Below the pieces are notes generated by a model. That model saw nothing but the letters and a program-made list of their open reading frames with translations, was not told where the DNA came from and did not search any database. Positions 49,656 to 57,546 of a stretch of 64,000 bases of DNA are shown one piece after another (position 1 is the stretch's first letter; every line of letters begins with the position of its first letter). This DNA is from Terriglobia bacterium (GTDB lineage Bacteria > Acidobacteriota > Terriglobia > Bryobacterales > Bryobacteraceae), in contig JAIQFE010000019.1 in assembly GCA_020073445.1 (NCBI GenBank), positions 186,001 to 250,000 on the forward strand, read 5' to 3'. The translations under genes were made by a program, and so were the position numbers.

Positions 49656-50267
49656 ATGATCATCGATCCCGCGACCAAAGATCCGTTCGACGTGTACCGG
49701 CTGCTGTCGGGCTCCATCCTTCCCCGTCCGATTGCCTTCGTTTCCACGCTGAGCGCCCAGGGAGTCCGCAACCTGGCGCCTTTCAGCTTCTTCACCGTGA
49801 TCAGCGCGAACCCGCCGGTGATCTGCTTTTGCCCCATGATCCGGGGCGGTGAGCGGCCCAAGAAGGACACGCTGATGAACATCGAGGCCACCGGCGAATT
49901 CGTGGTCAACATCGTCAGCGAGGATTTTGCTGCGAAGATGAACCTCTGTTCGGGCGAGTATCCGCCGGATGTGGACGAGTTCGAGGTCTCCGGCCTGACG
50001 CCCGTACCCAGCGATCTGGTGAAACCGGCGCGCGTCAAGGAATCCCGCGTGAACATGGAATGCAAGCTTCACCAGATCGTACACGTGAGCCCGAAGTTTC
50101 TGGGAGGCAGCCTGGTGATGGGCGAAGTGGTCCGGTTCCACGTACAGGATTCGATGATCAACCAGATTTGCGAGATCGACGCGGATCAGCTGGATGCCGT
50201 CGGGCGCATGGCGGGTCCGGTGTATGTGCGCACGAAGGACCGGTTCGAGATGGTGCGTCCGGCGTAG
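49656..50267 (+). CDS. Flavin reductase-like FMN-binding protein
   Basis: 203 residues from ATG 49656. The flavin-reductase split-barrel is clear: DVYRLLSGSILPRPIAFVSTLSAQGVRNLAPFSFFTVISANPPVICF, KKDTLMNIEATGEFVVNIVSE, MECKLHQIVHV, VMGEVVRFHV. It likely reduces or binds FMN in the cytoplasm for a monooxygenase or for ferric reduction. The ATG is 10 nt after TATAAT and has no Shine-Dalgarno. The stop is followed 7 nt later by a family B repeat. Confidence 0.9.
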   Translation: MIIDPATKDPFDVYRLLSGSILPRPIAFVSTLSAQGVRNLAPFSFFTVISANPPVICFCPMIRGGERPKKDTLMNIEATGEFVVNIVSEDFAAKMNLCSGEYPPDVDEFEVSGLTPVPSDLVKPARVKESRVNMECKLHQIVHVSPKFLGGSLVMGEVVRFHVQDSMINQICEIDADQLDAVGRMAGPVYVRTKDRFEMVRPA

Positions 50268-50274
50268 CGTTACT

Positions 50275-50368
50275 GAAAAAAGGGGACAGGCAGCTCTGTC
50301 CACTCCAACGCTGGCAGGCGAATTCGGGAGCCTACGGGAGGGGACATAGTAGCCTGTCCCCCTTTTTC
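50275..50368. repeat. Intergenic palindromic repeat, family B copy 2 (inverted)
   Basis: About 94 bp between two convergent genes. It starts GAAAAAAGGGGACAGGCAG and ends GCCTGTCCCCCTTTTTC. Its reverse complement aligns with 25874-25974: GGGGACAG.CTACT.TGTCCCCTCCCGTA, then TTCGC..., then GGAGTGGACAGAGCTG. The A/T-rich flanks also pair, so the arms extend beyond the core. Confidence 0.9.
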
Positions 50369-50376
50369 ACCACTGA

Positions 50377-51414
50377 TTATTGCAGTTCTTTGCGTACCAG
50401 GGCAGCGCCGTCGGCCATCGCCTTCATCTTGCCGAAGGCGACTGTGCGAGGCAGGTACTTCAAGCCGCAGTCGGGAGCGATGATCAGGCGGTCAGGGCTG
50501 ATAAACGGCAGCGCGCGGCGGATCCGTTCCGCGACCGTCTCGGGCGTTTCGATATCGTGCGTCGATAAATCCAGCACGCCCAGGAGGACGGTTTTCGTGG
50601 GTAGCTTCTGCAGCACCGAACAATCAAGCTTGGACTGCGCCGTTTCGATCGAGACCTGCTGTACGGGAGTTTGCTCCAGTTCGGGGAGAAACGAATAGCC
50701 TTCGGGCCGGCCGGCCACCAGCGCGGCATAGCCGAAACAGATGTGGACCACGGTGGTTCCCTTTACACCGTCGAGTGCGCGATTGAGCGCGGCAACGCCG
50801 TATTCGCGAGCCTTATCGGGCGAGGACTGCATCCACGGCTCGTCAATCTGAACGTAATCCGCGCCGGCGGCGAACAGGTCCTTGATCTCTTCGTTGACGG
50901 CGGCCGCGTAGTCCAGAGCCACCGCTTTCTCGTCCTTGTAGAATTCGTCCACGGCCTGCTGCGTCATGGTGAAGGGGCCGGGCACGGTGATCTTGATCTT
51001 CCGGTCGGTATTGGCCCGCAGGAACTGAATATCGCGCACCTGGACGGCGTGCTTCCGCCGGATCTTGCCTTTAATGCGCGGGACCAGGACTTCGTGGCCG
51101 CTGCGGCTGATGACCTTTCCCGGATTATCCAGGTCGAGACCGTCGAGCGCCGTGGCGAAGCGGTTGGAATAGCTCTCGCGGCGCATTTCGCCGTCGGTCA
51201 GGATGTCCAGGCCGGCGCGCTCCTGGTCGCGGATGGCGAGCAGCGTGGCGTCATCCTGAGCCTGTTCGAGCCACTGCTCTCCAACGCGCCACAGGTCGGC
51301 GGCTCGGATACGGGGCGGCATCTGCTTGCCGAGCTTGTCGCGATTAATCAGCCAGTCGGGTTGCGCGTAAGACCCGACCAAAGTGGTAGGAAGCAGAGTT
51401 ATAGTTGAGGGCAA
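50377..51414 (-). CDS. MetE C-terminal/epoxyalkane-CoM-transferase-like enzyme
   Basis: 345 residues, TTG 51414. It has the (beta/alpha)8 zinc-thiolate methyltransferase fold: TTLVGSYAQPDWL, GLDILTDGEMRRESY, KITVPGPFTMTQQAVDEFY, ADYVQIDEPWMQSS, then HxC in VVHICFGYA and a later Cys in IIAPDCGLKYL, the zinc ligands of the family. At ~345 residues it lacks the MetE N-terminal half, so it is either a core-type methionine synthase or a transferase acting on another thiol or substrate. It ends the 14-gene reverse-strand run and is 33 bp from the DUF6152-like gene upstream. Confidence 0.8.
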   Translation of the reverse strand: MPSTITLLPTTLVGSYAQPDWLINRDKLGKQMPPRIRAADLWRVGEQWLEQAQDDATLLAIRDQERAGLDILTDGEMRRESYSNRFATALDGLDLDNPGKVISRSGHEVLVPRIKGKIRRKHAVQVRDIQFLRANTDRKIKITVPGPFTMTQQAVDEFYKDEKAVALDYAAAVNEEIKDLFAAGADYVQIDEPWMQSSPDKAREYGVAALNRALDGVKGTTVVHICFGYAALVAGRPEGYSFLPELEQTPVQQVSIETAQSKLDCSVLQKLPTKTVLLGVLDLSTHDIETPETVAERIRRALPFISPDRLIIAPDCGLKYLPRTVAFGKMKAMADGAALVRKELQ

Positions 51415-51447
51415 TTCTTACCGGGCCAGTTTATGGATTTGAAAATC

Positions 51448-51819
51448 TTAGGACTTGATCATGCGGCCGTCGTTCAGCTTGACCAGCGAGCTGAGCATGG
51501 CCGGAGCGCCGCTCTTGGCGGCCCCGCCGGTGCAGGTGATTACGTCACCTTCTTTTACCGTTTCGCGGGTCCAGCCGTACGACTTCAGGTGGTTGAGGCT
51601 CATCATTTCTACTTCCCACTCTACGACTTTGCCGTCATCCCCTTTGACCTCAAGGTAGATGTAGGCATGCGGATTGGTCCACTCGAAGCGCTTCACGGTT
51701 CCGGTGACTGTGGAAGGGTTGGCCATGTTGTACATGGTGGTGGAGTGGTGCGCGGAAAGCGGAGTGGTGGTCACCAGCACGCCCAGCCCGACGAGTACGG
51801 CCAACAGTCGAGATTTCAT
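51448..51819 (-). CDS. DUF6152-like secreted protein, copy 1
   Basis: 123 residues from ATG 51819, with GAGGA upstream. A signal peptide ends TTTPLSA, giving a predicted mature N-terminus of His-His-Ser. Then TMYNMANPSTVTGTVKRFEWTNPHAYIYLEVKG and LNHLKSYGWTRETVKEGDVITCTG, the DUF6152 pattern. A conserved His is in TNPHAY. Function unknown. Two paralogues lie in the same gene run (51867 and 53841). Confidence 0.85.
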   Translation of the reverse strand: MKSRLLAVLVGLGVLVTTTPLSAHHSTTMYNMANPSTVTGTVKRFEWTNPHAYIYLEVKGDDGKVVEWEVEMMSLNHLKSYGWTRETVKEGDVITCTGGAAKSGAPAMLSSLVKLNDGRMIKS

Positions 51820-51866
51820 TCGATCAATCCTCCTCAAACCTTGTCAGATATATAGTATCAAGCCGG

Positions 51867-52286
51867 TCACTGCTTGGCGGGGCCGGGGGTTGCGGTCTGC
51901 TGACCCCGTTCCGTCATCGTAAGTCCGTCCGCGAAAGTAACCGAGACAAACTGGCCGCCGATATCGCCATTGACCATCGGATGGACCCCAAAGGTCGCCT
52001 TGTCGCCGGGCTTCAGCATGGTCGATTTCCACCCTGCGCGGGCAAGAATGCCGGGGGCGGTCATTTCCAGATTCCAGGTTTCGGTGACGCCTTTGCTGTT
52101 GACCACTTCAACTTCGATCCAGGAATGGGGGTTTGCCCATTTGAATTGCTTCACGGTTCCCGTAATCGAAATGGTCTTGGCGCGATCGAAGCCGTTCATC
52201 GAGTGGTGGGCGTAGGCCGACGTCACCAGCCCCAGGCCGGACATTAACGCAATCGACAGTGTGCAGGTTCTCAGAAAAGTCTTCAT
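51867..52286 (-). CDS. DUF6152-like secreted protein, copy 2
   Basis: 139 residues. The signal peptide ends TSAYA, so the mature protein would begin His-His-Ser. GFDRAKTISITGTVKQFKWANPHSWIEVEV and LEMTAPGILARAGWKSTMLKPGDKATFGVHPM follow the same plan as copies 1 and 3, with the conserved NPH. GGGGAG precedes ATG 52286. Periplasmic; function unknown. Confidence 0.86.
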   Translation of the reverse strand: MKTFLRTCTLSIALMSGLGLVTSAYAHHSMNGFDRAKTISITGTVKQFKWANPHSWIEVEVVNSKGVTETWNLEMTAPGILARAGWKSTMLKPGDKATFGVHPMVNGDIGGQFVSVTFADGLTMTERGQQTATPGPAKQ

Positions 52287-52301
52287 GTTCGTTCTCCCCT
52301 C

Positions 52302-53087
52302 TTAGCGGCCGGTGTGCTCCGCCTTGACGCTCGGCATGTGCTCATTGAGATCGGGCAGGCACGATGCCTCGGTGATGTCCGTGTCGTCCAGCCGCCGGAA
52401 ACGCTTGGTCCACTTCCATTCGCCCACCCAGCTCTTGGGGTCGGTGGCCGTGTACTCCACTTCCATGGTGGCGCCCTTGTCAATCAAACGGATGCGCTCA
52501 ATCATCTGGAACTTGTCCGTGAGCGGGATTCCGCCGTCCAGCCAGTGATGATCGTCGACGAAGTAGCGGGTATCCACCACCAGCGCGTCGTTTTCCCAAT
52601 GCCCGATGGATTCGCCGCTGAAGCTGGGCACGACGACATCCGGATCGGAATGCGGCCTTCCATCCAGGTAGATGATGCGGATACTGTTCATGAAGCCGCT
52701 GATCATGTAGATCGCCGTGGGCAACTGGATCATGGCGATGGGCCACACGCGTGTCATGATCACGGGCAATCCGGCGGGCCAGCAATTGCCGATGTCGTCC
52801 TGATAAACCTTGCCCTCGGCGGTCGCCTTACGCGCGGCATCGAAGTGCGCTTGCGCAAAGGGAGTGAGCTTAAATCCATCGGGCGGAGAAAACCGGAAGT
52901 TGTTGTTCTGGCCGCCTCCGTGTTGCCAGGTCCCGGTGAGATCGAACGGCGGCTTGGGCCGGCTCTTGGCGATGTTGGCGGGAGCCAGCGCGCCTTGCTG
53001 GGGCGGCGGTGGCGTCTGACCCACCAAGGCAAGCGCGGCGCCGAAGGACAGAACGGCGAGAAGTGGAGCCTGGAATCGCATCATCAT
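52302..53087 (-). CDS. Secreted protein of unknown function, 'DLTGTW' family member 1
   Basis: 261 residues with a signal peptide (LAVLSFGAALALVGQ). PFDLTGTWQHGG starts the mature domain; later IYLDGRPHSDPDVVVPSFSGESIGHWENDALVVDTRYF and FQMIERIRLIDKGATMEVEYTATDPKSW. The block G-x-W-x-x-D-x-L-V-V-D-T is shared with three other genes here (53084, 56496, 57547). This is a beta-rich, probably periplasmic protein of no known activity. It overlaps the next upstream gene by 4 bp. Confidence 0.8.
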   Translation of the reverse strand: MMMRFQAPLLAVLSFGAALALVGQTPPPPQQGALAPANIAKSRPKPPFDLTGTWQHGGGQNNNFRFSPPDGFKLTPFAQAHFDAARKATAEGKVYQDDIGNCWPAGLPVIMTRVWPIAMIQLPTAIYMISGFMNSIRIIYLDGRPHSDPDVVVPSFSGESIGHWENDALVVDTRYFVDDHHWLDGGIPLTDKFQMIERIRLIDKGATMEVEYTATDPKSWVGEWKWTKRFRRLDDTDITEASCLPDLNEHMPSVKAEHTGR

Positions 53088-53827
53088 TTATCCTTTATTT
53101 TCATGCGGACCACGCCTTTTTCATCGACGTACTCACGATTATTGTCGCAGACGAATTCGACCATCTCGTAGTCCGGCATGCGCCGGTAAGCCAGCGTGTA
53201 GACCATGGGCTTTTCGAGCACCACCGGGTCCTCGATAGTAATCTGGTCGTGCAGGACGTCGGGCGTGATGAGCTTGATTCGCTCGGTGATGTGCATCTTT
53301 TCGCTGTGCGGCATCCCGCGGTAGCCGTTCACGGTCGGTTTGATGCCGATGGTATCCACCACCAGAGTGTCGCCGTCCCACTTTCCTGCCGAGCGGCCGT
53401 AGTATCCGGGCGCGACGTCGTCCAGCGGGGCCTGCGGCCGGTCCAGATACACCCGGCGCACTTCGCTGAACGCCTCCGAGATGATCGTCACCTGCTTGGC
53501 GGTTTGAATGAACTCCACCGGATAAACTGCCACGGCCATCATGGTCGGCACGCCGTAGGGGATGCACTGGGATCCGGCGGTGGCCAGTTGCTCGCCGCGC
53601 TTGGTGGCCTCAGCTTCGGCCGTGCGACGGGCTTCGTAGGGCTTGGCGTACTCCGGTTTCAGCACCAGTTGCCCGGCAGGAGGCGGTGCGATCTTGGGAT
53701 CTCCGCCGCGTCCGCCCGCGAACGGGGCCCAGACGCCGGTAAGGTCGGGAGTCTTGGTCGCTTGCGCAGGAAGCAGCGTAACACAAGGGAATACAACAAC
53801 GAGTACAGCGTACAAAATCGTTTTCAT
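53084..53827 (-). CDS. Secreted protein of unknown function, 'DLTGVW' family member 2
   Basis: 247 residues, signal peptide LYAVLVVVFPCVTLLPAQ. PDLTGVWAPFAGGRGG, RRVYLDRPQAPLDDVAPGYYGRSAGKWDGDTLVVDTIGIKPTVNGYRGMPHSEKMHITERIKLITPDVLHDQITIEDPVV and a C-terminal EFVCDNNREYVDEKG. It shares the GxWxGDTLVVDT...HSE..H..ER block and the C-terminal C-x-N-N-x-x-Y motif with members 3 and 4. Position in the run suggests co-expression with the DUF6152 genes. Confidence 0.82.
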   Translation of the reverse strand: MKTILYAVLVVVFPCVTLLPAQATKTPDLTGVWAPFAGGRGGDPKIAPPPAGQLVLKPEYAKPYEARRTAEAEATKRGEQLATAGSQCIPYGVPTMMAVAVYPVEFIQTAKQVTIISEAFSEVRRVYLDRPQAPLDDVAPGYYGRSAGKWDGDTLVVDTIGIKPTVNGYRGMPHSEKMHITERIKLITPDVLHDQITIEDPVVLEKPMVYTLAYRRMPDYEMVEFVCDNNREYVDEKGVVRMKIKDK

Positions 53828-53840
53828 GAGGCCGCCTCGA

Positions 53841-54230
53841 TTACTTCTGGGGTCCGCGCCCGGGCCCGTTTCCTAATACTTTTCCGGTCGGCAAGGTGGC
53901 TGTATTCAGAAATCCGCCCGCGAGACCGGTTTTCAGCGGATTGATGACCAGCGTGGTCTTATCGCCCTTTTTCAGGCTGCTGAATTTCCAGCCGCTCTGC
54001 TGAAGGATGCTGGGGCTGCCCATCTCGATGCTCCAATGCTTGACGGCGCCACTTTCGTCCGGGACATCGATCTCGATGTAGGAGTGCGGGTTGGTCCATT
54101 CAAACGACGTCACCGTGCCGGTGATCGTGATTTGCTTGGTGGTATCGAACATGGTGAAGGAGTGGTGCGCCAGGACCGGAATCGCCACCGCGATTGCGGC
54201 TGCTAAGACGTTGAGCAGTCTGGATTTCAT
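53841..54230 (-). CDS. DUF6152-like secreted protein, copy 3
   Basis: 129 residues from ATG 54230. The signal peptide ends IPVLA, so the mature form would begin His-His-Ser. FTMFDTTKQITITGTVTSFEWTNPHSYIEIDV and IEMGSPSILQQSGWKFSSLKKGDKTTLVINPL match copies 1 and 2. The C-terminus is Gly/Pro-rich (GNGPGRGPQK). It is 23 bp downstream of the second DUF6644-like gene. Confidence 0.86.
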   Translation of the reverse strand: MKSRLLNVLAAAIAVAIPVLAHHSFTMFDTTKQITITGTVTSFEWTNPHSYIEIDVPDESGAVKHWSIEMGSPSILQQSGWKFSSLKKGDKTTLVINPLKTGLAGGFLNTATLPTGKVLGNGPGRGPQK

Positions 54231-54253
54231 GGCGAATAATAGTATCACACCGG

Positions 54254-54646
54254 CTATCTGTATGCAATCCCTCGCGAGGCCAGAATCACTCCTGCCCAAA
54301 GCACCAGGGAGAGAGCCATCGCCAGGCGGGCGTGCCGCGCCGGTAGAAGTGCGGCCAGGCCGATCACGACCAGCAAGGCCATCTTCGCGCGAAAGAACTG
54401 GCTGTAGTACAGGCGCACCGGTTCGGACCAGAACAGCAGTGCACCCGTGAACACCAGGACCGAGAGCCCGATCCAGCGGAAGCGCCTCAGCTTGACATCG
54501 TCTACGAGAACCGAGCCTCCGAACCAGGCGATGGCCAGCACGTGAATCGCTCCGATGATGGGAACAGCCCAGGTGGACTGGCTGAGATCCAGGCGCAGGG
54601 ACGTGTCCTGAAGCCAGCGCGCGAGTTGAAGCAGCGGATTAAACAT
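54254..54646 (-). CDS. DUF6644-like small membrane protein, copy A
   Basis: 130 residues with four predicted membrane helices (about 26-45 AVPIIGAIHVLAIAWFGGSVL, 58-74, 88-104, 108-124). The His in IGAIHVLAIA and the basic loop between helices are shared with copy B, which overlaps its start by 8 bp. This is the DUF6644 kind of small membrane protein often found with DUF6152. It might be a haem- or quinone-interacting or metal-handling membrane part; that is inference. Confidence 0.75.
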   Translation of the reverse strand: MFNPLLQLARWLQDTSLRLDLSQSTWAVPIIGAIHVLAIAWFGGSVLVDDVKLRRFRWIGLSVLVFTGALLFWSEPVRLYYSQFFRAKMALLVVIGLAALLPARHARLAMALSLVLWAGVILASRGIAYR

Positions 54647-55016
54647 CGAAGTCGGCGATCGCTCGAGCCGCCAGGACCACTGAAGTCCATAGCGCCAGGG
54701 AGAGGACAGCGGCGAAGCGAGTTCCGCGGCGGTGGAGCGTGAAGTGCGCCGCGAGGGCTACAACCAGCAGGGTAATCTTCACGTGGAATGCCGGATTGTG
54801 CAGATAGCGCGTGGTATCGGAGAGAAACATCACGGCGCCGGTGACGAGCATCGTGGCAAGGCCGGCGTGGGTCCACATTTTGAGATGGCGGGTATCCGGG
54901 ATCTCTAGACCCAGCGTGTGCAGGTCCTCCAGGACGATGGTTCCCACAAAGGCCGCCAGTCCGATGACATGGATCGACTCGACGACGGGAAAGATCCAGG
55001 AGTTTTCGAGAGCCAT
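54639..55016 (-). CDS. DUF6644-like small membrane protein, copy B
   Basis: 125 residues with four predicted helices (8-28 FPVVESIHVIGLAAFVGTIVL, 46-65, 78-92, 100-119). ESIHVIGLAAF aligns with GAIHVLAIAWF of copy A, and HVKITLLVVALAAHFTLHRR with AKMALLVVIGLAALLPARHA. Several histidines (IHVIG, WTHAG, FHVK, AAHFTLH) could be ligands. ATG 55016 directly follows the monooxygenase stop (TAA-ATG). Confidence 0.75.
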   Translation of the reverse strand: MALENSWIFPVVESIHVIGLAAFVGTIVLEDLHTLGLEIPDTRHLKMWTHAGLATMLVTGAVMFLSDTTRYLHNPAFHVKITLLVVALAAHFTLHRRGTRFAAVLSLALWTSVVLAARAIADFDV

Positions 55017-56489
55017 TTAGACCAGGGGCGGCGCGCCTTCGCCACGCCACGCGATGAATCCGTCAGGTCGGACCAGCACAGCCCCGGATGGCGTAATGCC
55101 GTAGGCGGCGGGAAACGCGGGCTCCGTGATGCGATGAACCTGAATATCGGTTATTCCGTTCCACTGCGGACCCGCAAGTAAAACATAATCGCGGCCCAGT
55201 AAGTCCAGCGTCGAACAACCCTCACTCAGCCAGAGGTGCGGCGCGCGCGATCCCGGGCGGCCTTTCGATTCGTTCGGATGCTCGTGAAGCTGGCCATCGT
55301 AGCAGTATCCAAGCTCGACGTTCATATCGTGCGCGACCGGCTGAAATCCTTTGGATGCGAGATAGGGAGCCGTGCGCGTGACATAGCGCGAATAGGCCTG
55401 CTCCACCGTGAATTCGCCAACGGGGCGGCGCTCGCGCTCGTAGGTATCCAGCAATTCCGGCGCCGCCTTGCCTTGGAGCACCGAGGCTAGTTTCCACGCC
55501 AGGTTTTGCGCGTCCTGCACGCCGGTGTTGCCGCCGAAGCCTCCGTAGGGTGGCATCACATGCGCCGAGTCGCCCGCCAGGAAGATATTTCCTTCGCGAA
55601 ATCGTTCGGCGGTATTCGCCTCGGACTGCCAGCGCATCACGTCTTCGATCTTAACGGGGATGTCGTCGACCCCCAACGCGGCGTGGAGCAGATCCAGGCA
55701 GCTCTGATCGGTGAGTCCGGCGGACACATCCGTGTTGGGGTGCTCGGGATCGCCCAGCGCAATCACCGCCAGGAAGCCGGATGTGAACGGGATCTCGATA
55801 CGGAAGAATCCGCGGAGGATTGGGTTGATCACGTAGATCACGCTGAGATTCCGGCCGCGCAGAAGAGGTCCGACGTCGCCACGGAAATAGATGGTGATGC
55901 TGTTCGAGAAAACTCCCCGTCCCTGCATGGGGATCCTCAGGCGATCCCGGACGCGACTATGTGCGCCATCTGCGGCGATCATGTAGCGCGCGCGAACTGT
56001 GGCGGTCTCGCCGGTATCGCGATGCTTGATGTGTGCCGTGACGCCCGTGTCATCTTGCTCGAAGGACGTCATCTCCGTGGCGAAACGCAGATCGGCGCCG
56101 AGTTCCTCGGCTCGCTGCTTCAGCAGTGGCTCCAGCAGACTTTGGGAAATGAACACGCGCTCGCAGGGACTCAGGTCGCGGATGCCTTCATTGAGGTTGG
56201 CGATGTAGTACGCGATTTCTTTGCCGGCCAGCGATTCCACGCCCATGATCGCGCCATCCTGGACGAACTGCTCGGCGGACCTGCGACGCACGATCTGTTC
56301 CACACCCACGGTTCGGAAGATTTCCATGGTGCGCTGGGTGATTTGCGCGGCCCGCGGATGAATGGCGGTTCCGCGATGATGCTCCACCACCAGCGAGCCC
56401 ACGCCGTAGTGGCCGAGCAGCATCGCGCTGGACATGCCGACCAGGCTGCCACCGACGATGAGGACGGGGACTTCGATCGTATCCGGCAA
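55017..56489 (-). CDS. FAD-dependent aromatic-type monooxygenase
   Basis: 490 residues. FAD-binding Rossmann motif VLIVGGSLVGMSSAMLLGHYGVGSLVVEHH (GxGxxG-like), the DG motif region ARYMIAADGAHSRVRDRLRI, and the GD motif GDSAHVMPPYGGFGGNTGVQDAQNLAWKLA. The C-terminal thioredoxin-like lobe is short. This is the PheA/TfdB/PgaE (polyketide, phenol) class A flavin monooxygenase group, a cytoplasmic NAD(P)H enzyme for hydroxylating aromatic compounds. There is no signal peptide, in contrast to its secreted neighbours. Confidence 0.9.
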   Translation of the reverse strand: MPDTIEVPVLIVGGSLVGMSSAMLLGHYGVGSLVVEHHRGTAIHPRAAQITQRTMEIFRTVGVEQIVRRRSAEQFVQDGAIMGVESLAGKEIAYYIANLNEGIRDLSPCERVFISQSLLEPLLKQRAEELGADLRFATEMTSFEQDDTGVTAHIKHRDTGETATVRARYMIAADGAHSRVRDRLRIPMQGRGVFSNSITIYFRGDVGPLLRGRNLSVIYVINPILRGFFRIEIPFTSGFLAVIALGDPEHPNTDVSAGLTDQSCLDLLHAALGVDDIPVKIEDVMRWQSEANTAERFREGNIFLAGDSAHVMPPYGGFGGNTGVQDAQNLAWKLASVLQGKAAPELLDTYERERRPVGEFTVEQAYSRYVTRTAPYLASKGFQPVAHDMNVELGYCYDGQLHEHPNESKGRPGSRAPHLWLSEGCSTLDLLGRDYVLLAGPQWNGITDIQVHRITEPAFPAAYGITPSGAVLVRPDGFIAWRGEGAPPLV

Positions 56490-56495
56490 GAGTCA

Positions 56496-57536
56496 CTACT
56501 TAACGAACAGTTTGCTGTAGTCCTTATTGTTCTCGCACACGAACTCGTCGATCTTGTTCAAATCCGGGCGAAGCGGGAAAGTCCGGCTGACCGTCCACGG
56601 CCTCACGAAGACGTTGGGATCCTCCAACGTGGCTTCGTACTGGAGCGTGTCGTAATCGGGACGGCTAAAGCGTTCGACAATATGCAGCCCTTCGCTGTGC
56701 TTGAAGCCGCTCAGTTCCGTTTTCGTGTTGAAGCCGACGATGTCGATGACCAGAGTGTCGTCTTCCCAATGTCCAACAGCATCACCCATCCAGGTTGGAT
56801 CGGGATCGACGGGATGCGTGGCTCCGTTGGTTGGGACGATTCGAAAAACGCCGGGGTATTCATGCATGATGACCGCGTAGCTGGGCGTTTGCAGGATCTG
56901 GAATTGATACGGAACGCTGTAGGCAGCCGGTCCTGCGATCGGCATGCAGTCCGAAAGAGCGCCGGCATCGTTGGGTCCACGGACGACGCGATATTTTTCC
57001 ATGCCCGGTTTCAATTCGGGTCCCGCCGGAGCAGCGGCTCGGCCCCCTCCTGGTGCTGCGCCTCTGCCACCCGGTGCGCCGCCGCCGCCAAAGCTATACA
57101 CGCCGGACAGATCGGGTTTGCCGTTCGCCAGCCTTGGCACTTCTTTCTTCATCTCGGTCGGCGCGGCGGACGCGCTGTTCACAGGAGTGGTGCCGGGCAC
57201 TGTCACTGTGACTTCTTTCGTCAGCACGGAGTTGTTCGGCCCGGTGACGGTCAACGTATAGGTCGTGGTGGCTTTGGGACTCACCTGCCGGCTGCCGCGA
57301 GGCGTTACCTTGCCGAGGTCGGGACTGATGGTGACTGCATTGGGGTTTTCCGTCGCCCAGACTAAAGTTGCGCTTTGGCCGGACTGAACGGTGCCTGGCT
57401 CCGTGCGGAATTCCGTGATCCGGGCTGGGGGCTGCACGCGTGGCGGTCTGGGAGGAGCAGCGGGCGCTGCCGCGGGCGGAGGTGCTTGTGCTGCCGCGAG
57501 AGAAGCACCTATCAACATGATCAGCGTGAATCGCAT
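56496..57536 (-). CDS. Secreted Ig-like + 'DLSGVY' domain protein, member 3
   Basis: 346 residues from ATG 57536 (MRFTLIMLIGASLAAAQ signal). An Ig-like domain at about 30-125 (PGTVQSGQSATLVWATENPNAVTISPDLGKV...TTTYTLTVTGPNNSV), a Gly/Ala/Pro linker, then the unknown domain: KPDLSGVYSFGG, DPTWMGDAVGHWEDDTLVIDIVGFN, GFKHSEGLHIVERFSRPDYDTLQYEATLEDPNVF, DEFVCENNKDYSKLF. It shares the whole plan with member 4, which lies 10 bp upstream, so the pair is a tandem duplication. Frame extension upstream of 57536 is not used. Confidence 0.84.
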   Translation of the reverse strand: MRFTLIMLIGASLAAAQAPPPAAAPAAPPRPPRVQPPARITEFRTEPGTVQSGQSATLVWATENPNAVTISPDLGKVTPRGSRQVSPKATTTYTLTVTGPNNSVLTKEVTVTVPGTTPVNSASAAPTEMKKEVPRLANGKPDLSGVYSFGGGGAPGGRGAAPGGGRAAAPAGPELKPGMEKYRVVRGPNDAGALSDCMPIAGPAAYSVPYQFQILQTPSYAVIMHEYPGVFRIVPTNGATHPVDPDPTWMGDAVGHWEDDTLVIDIVGFNTKTELSGFKHSEGLHIVERFSRPDYDTLQYEATLEDPNVFVRPWTVSRTFPLRPDLNKIDEFVCENNKDYSKLFVK

Positions 57537-57546
57537 GGGTAATCTC

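Noticed and set aside
55506-57365. 619-codon plus-strand frame
   Set aside because: It spans the antisense of the monooxygenase and the Ig-domain gene, both of which carry clear family motifs. High GC makes long spurious frames common.
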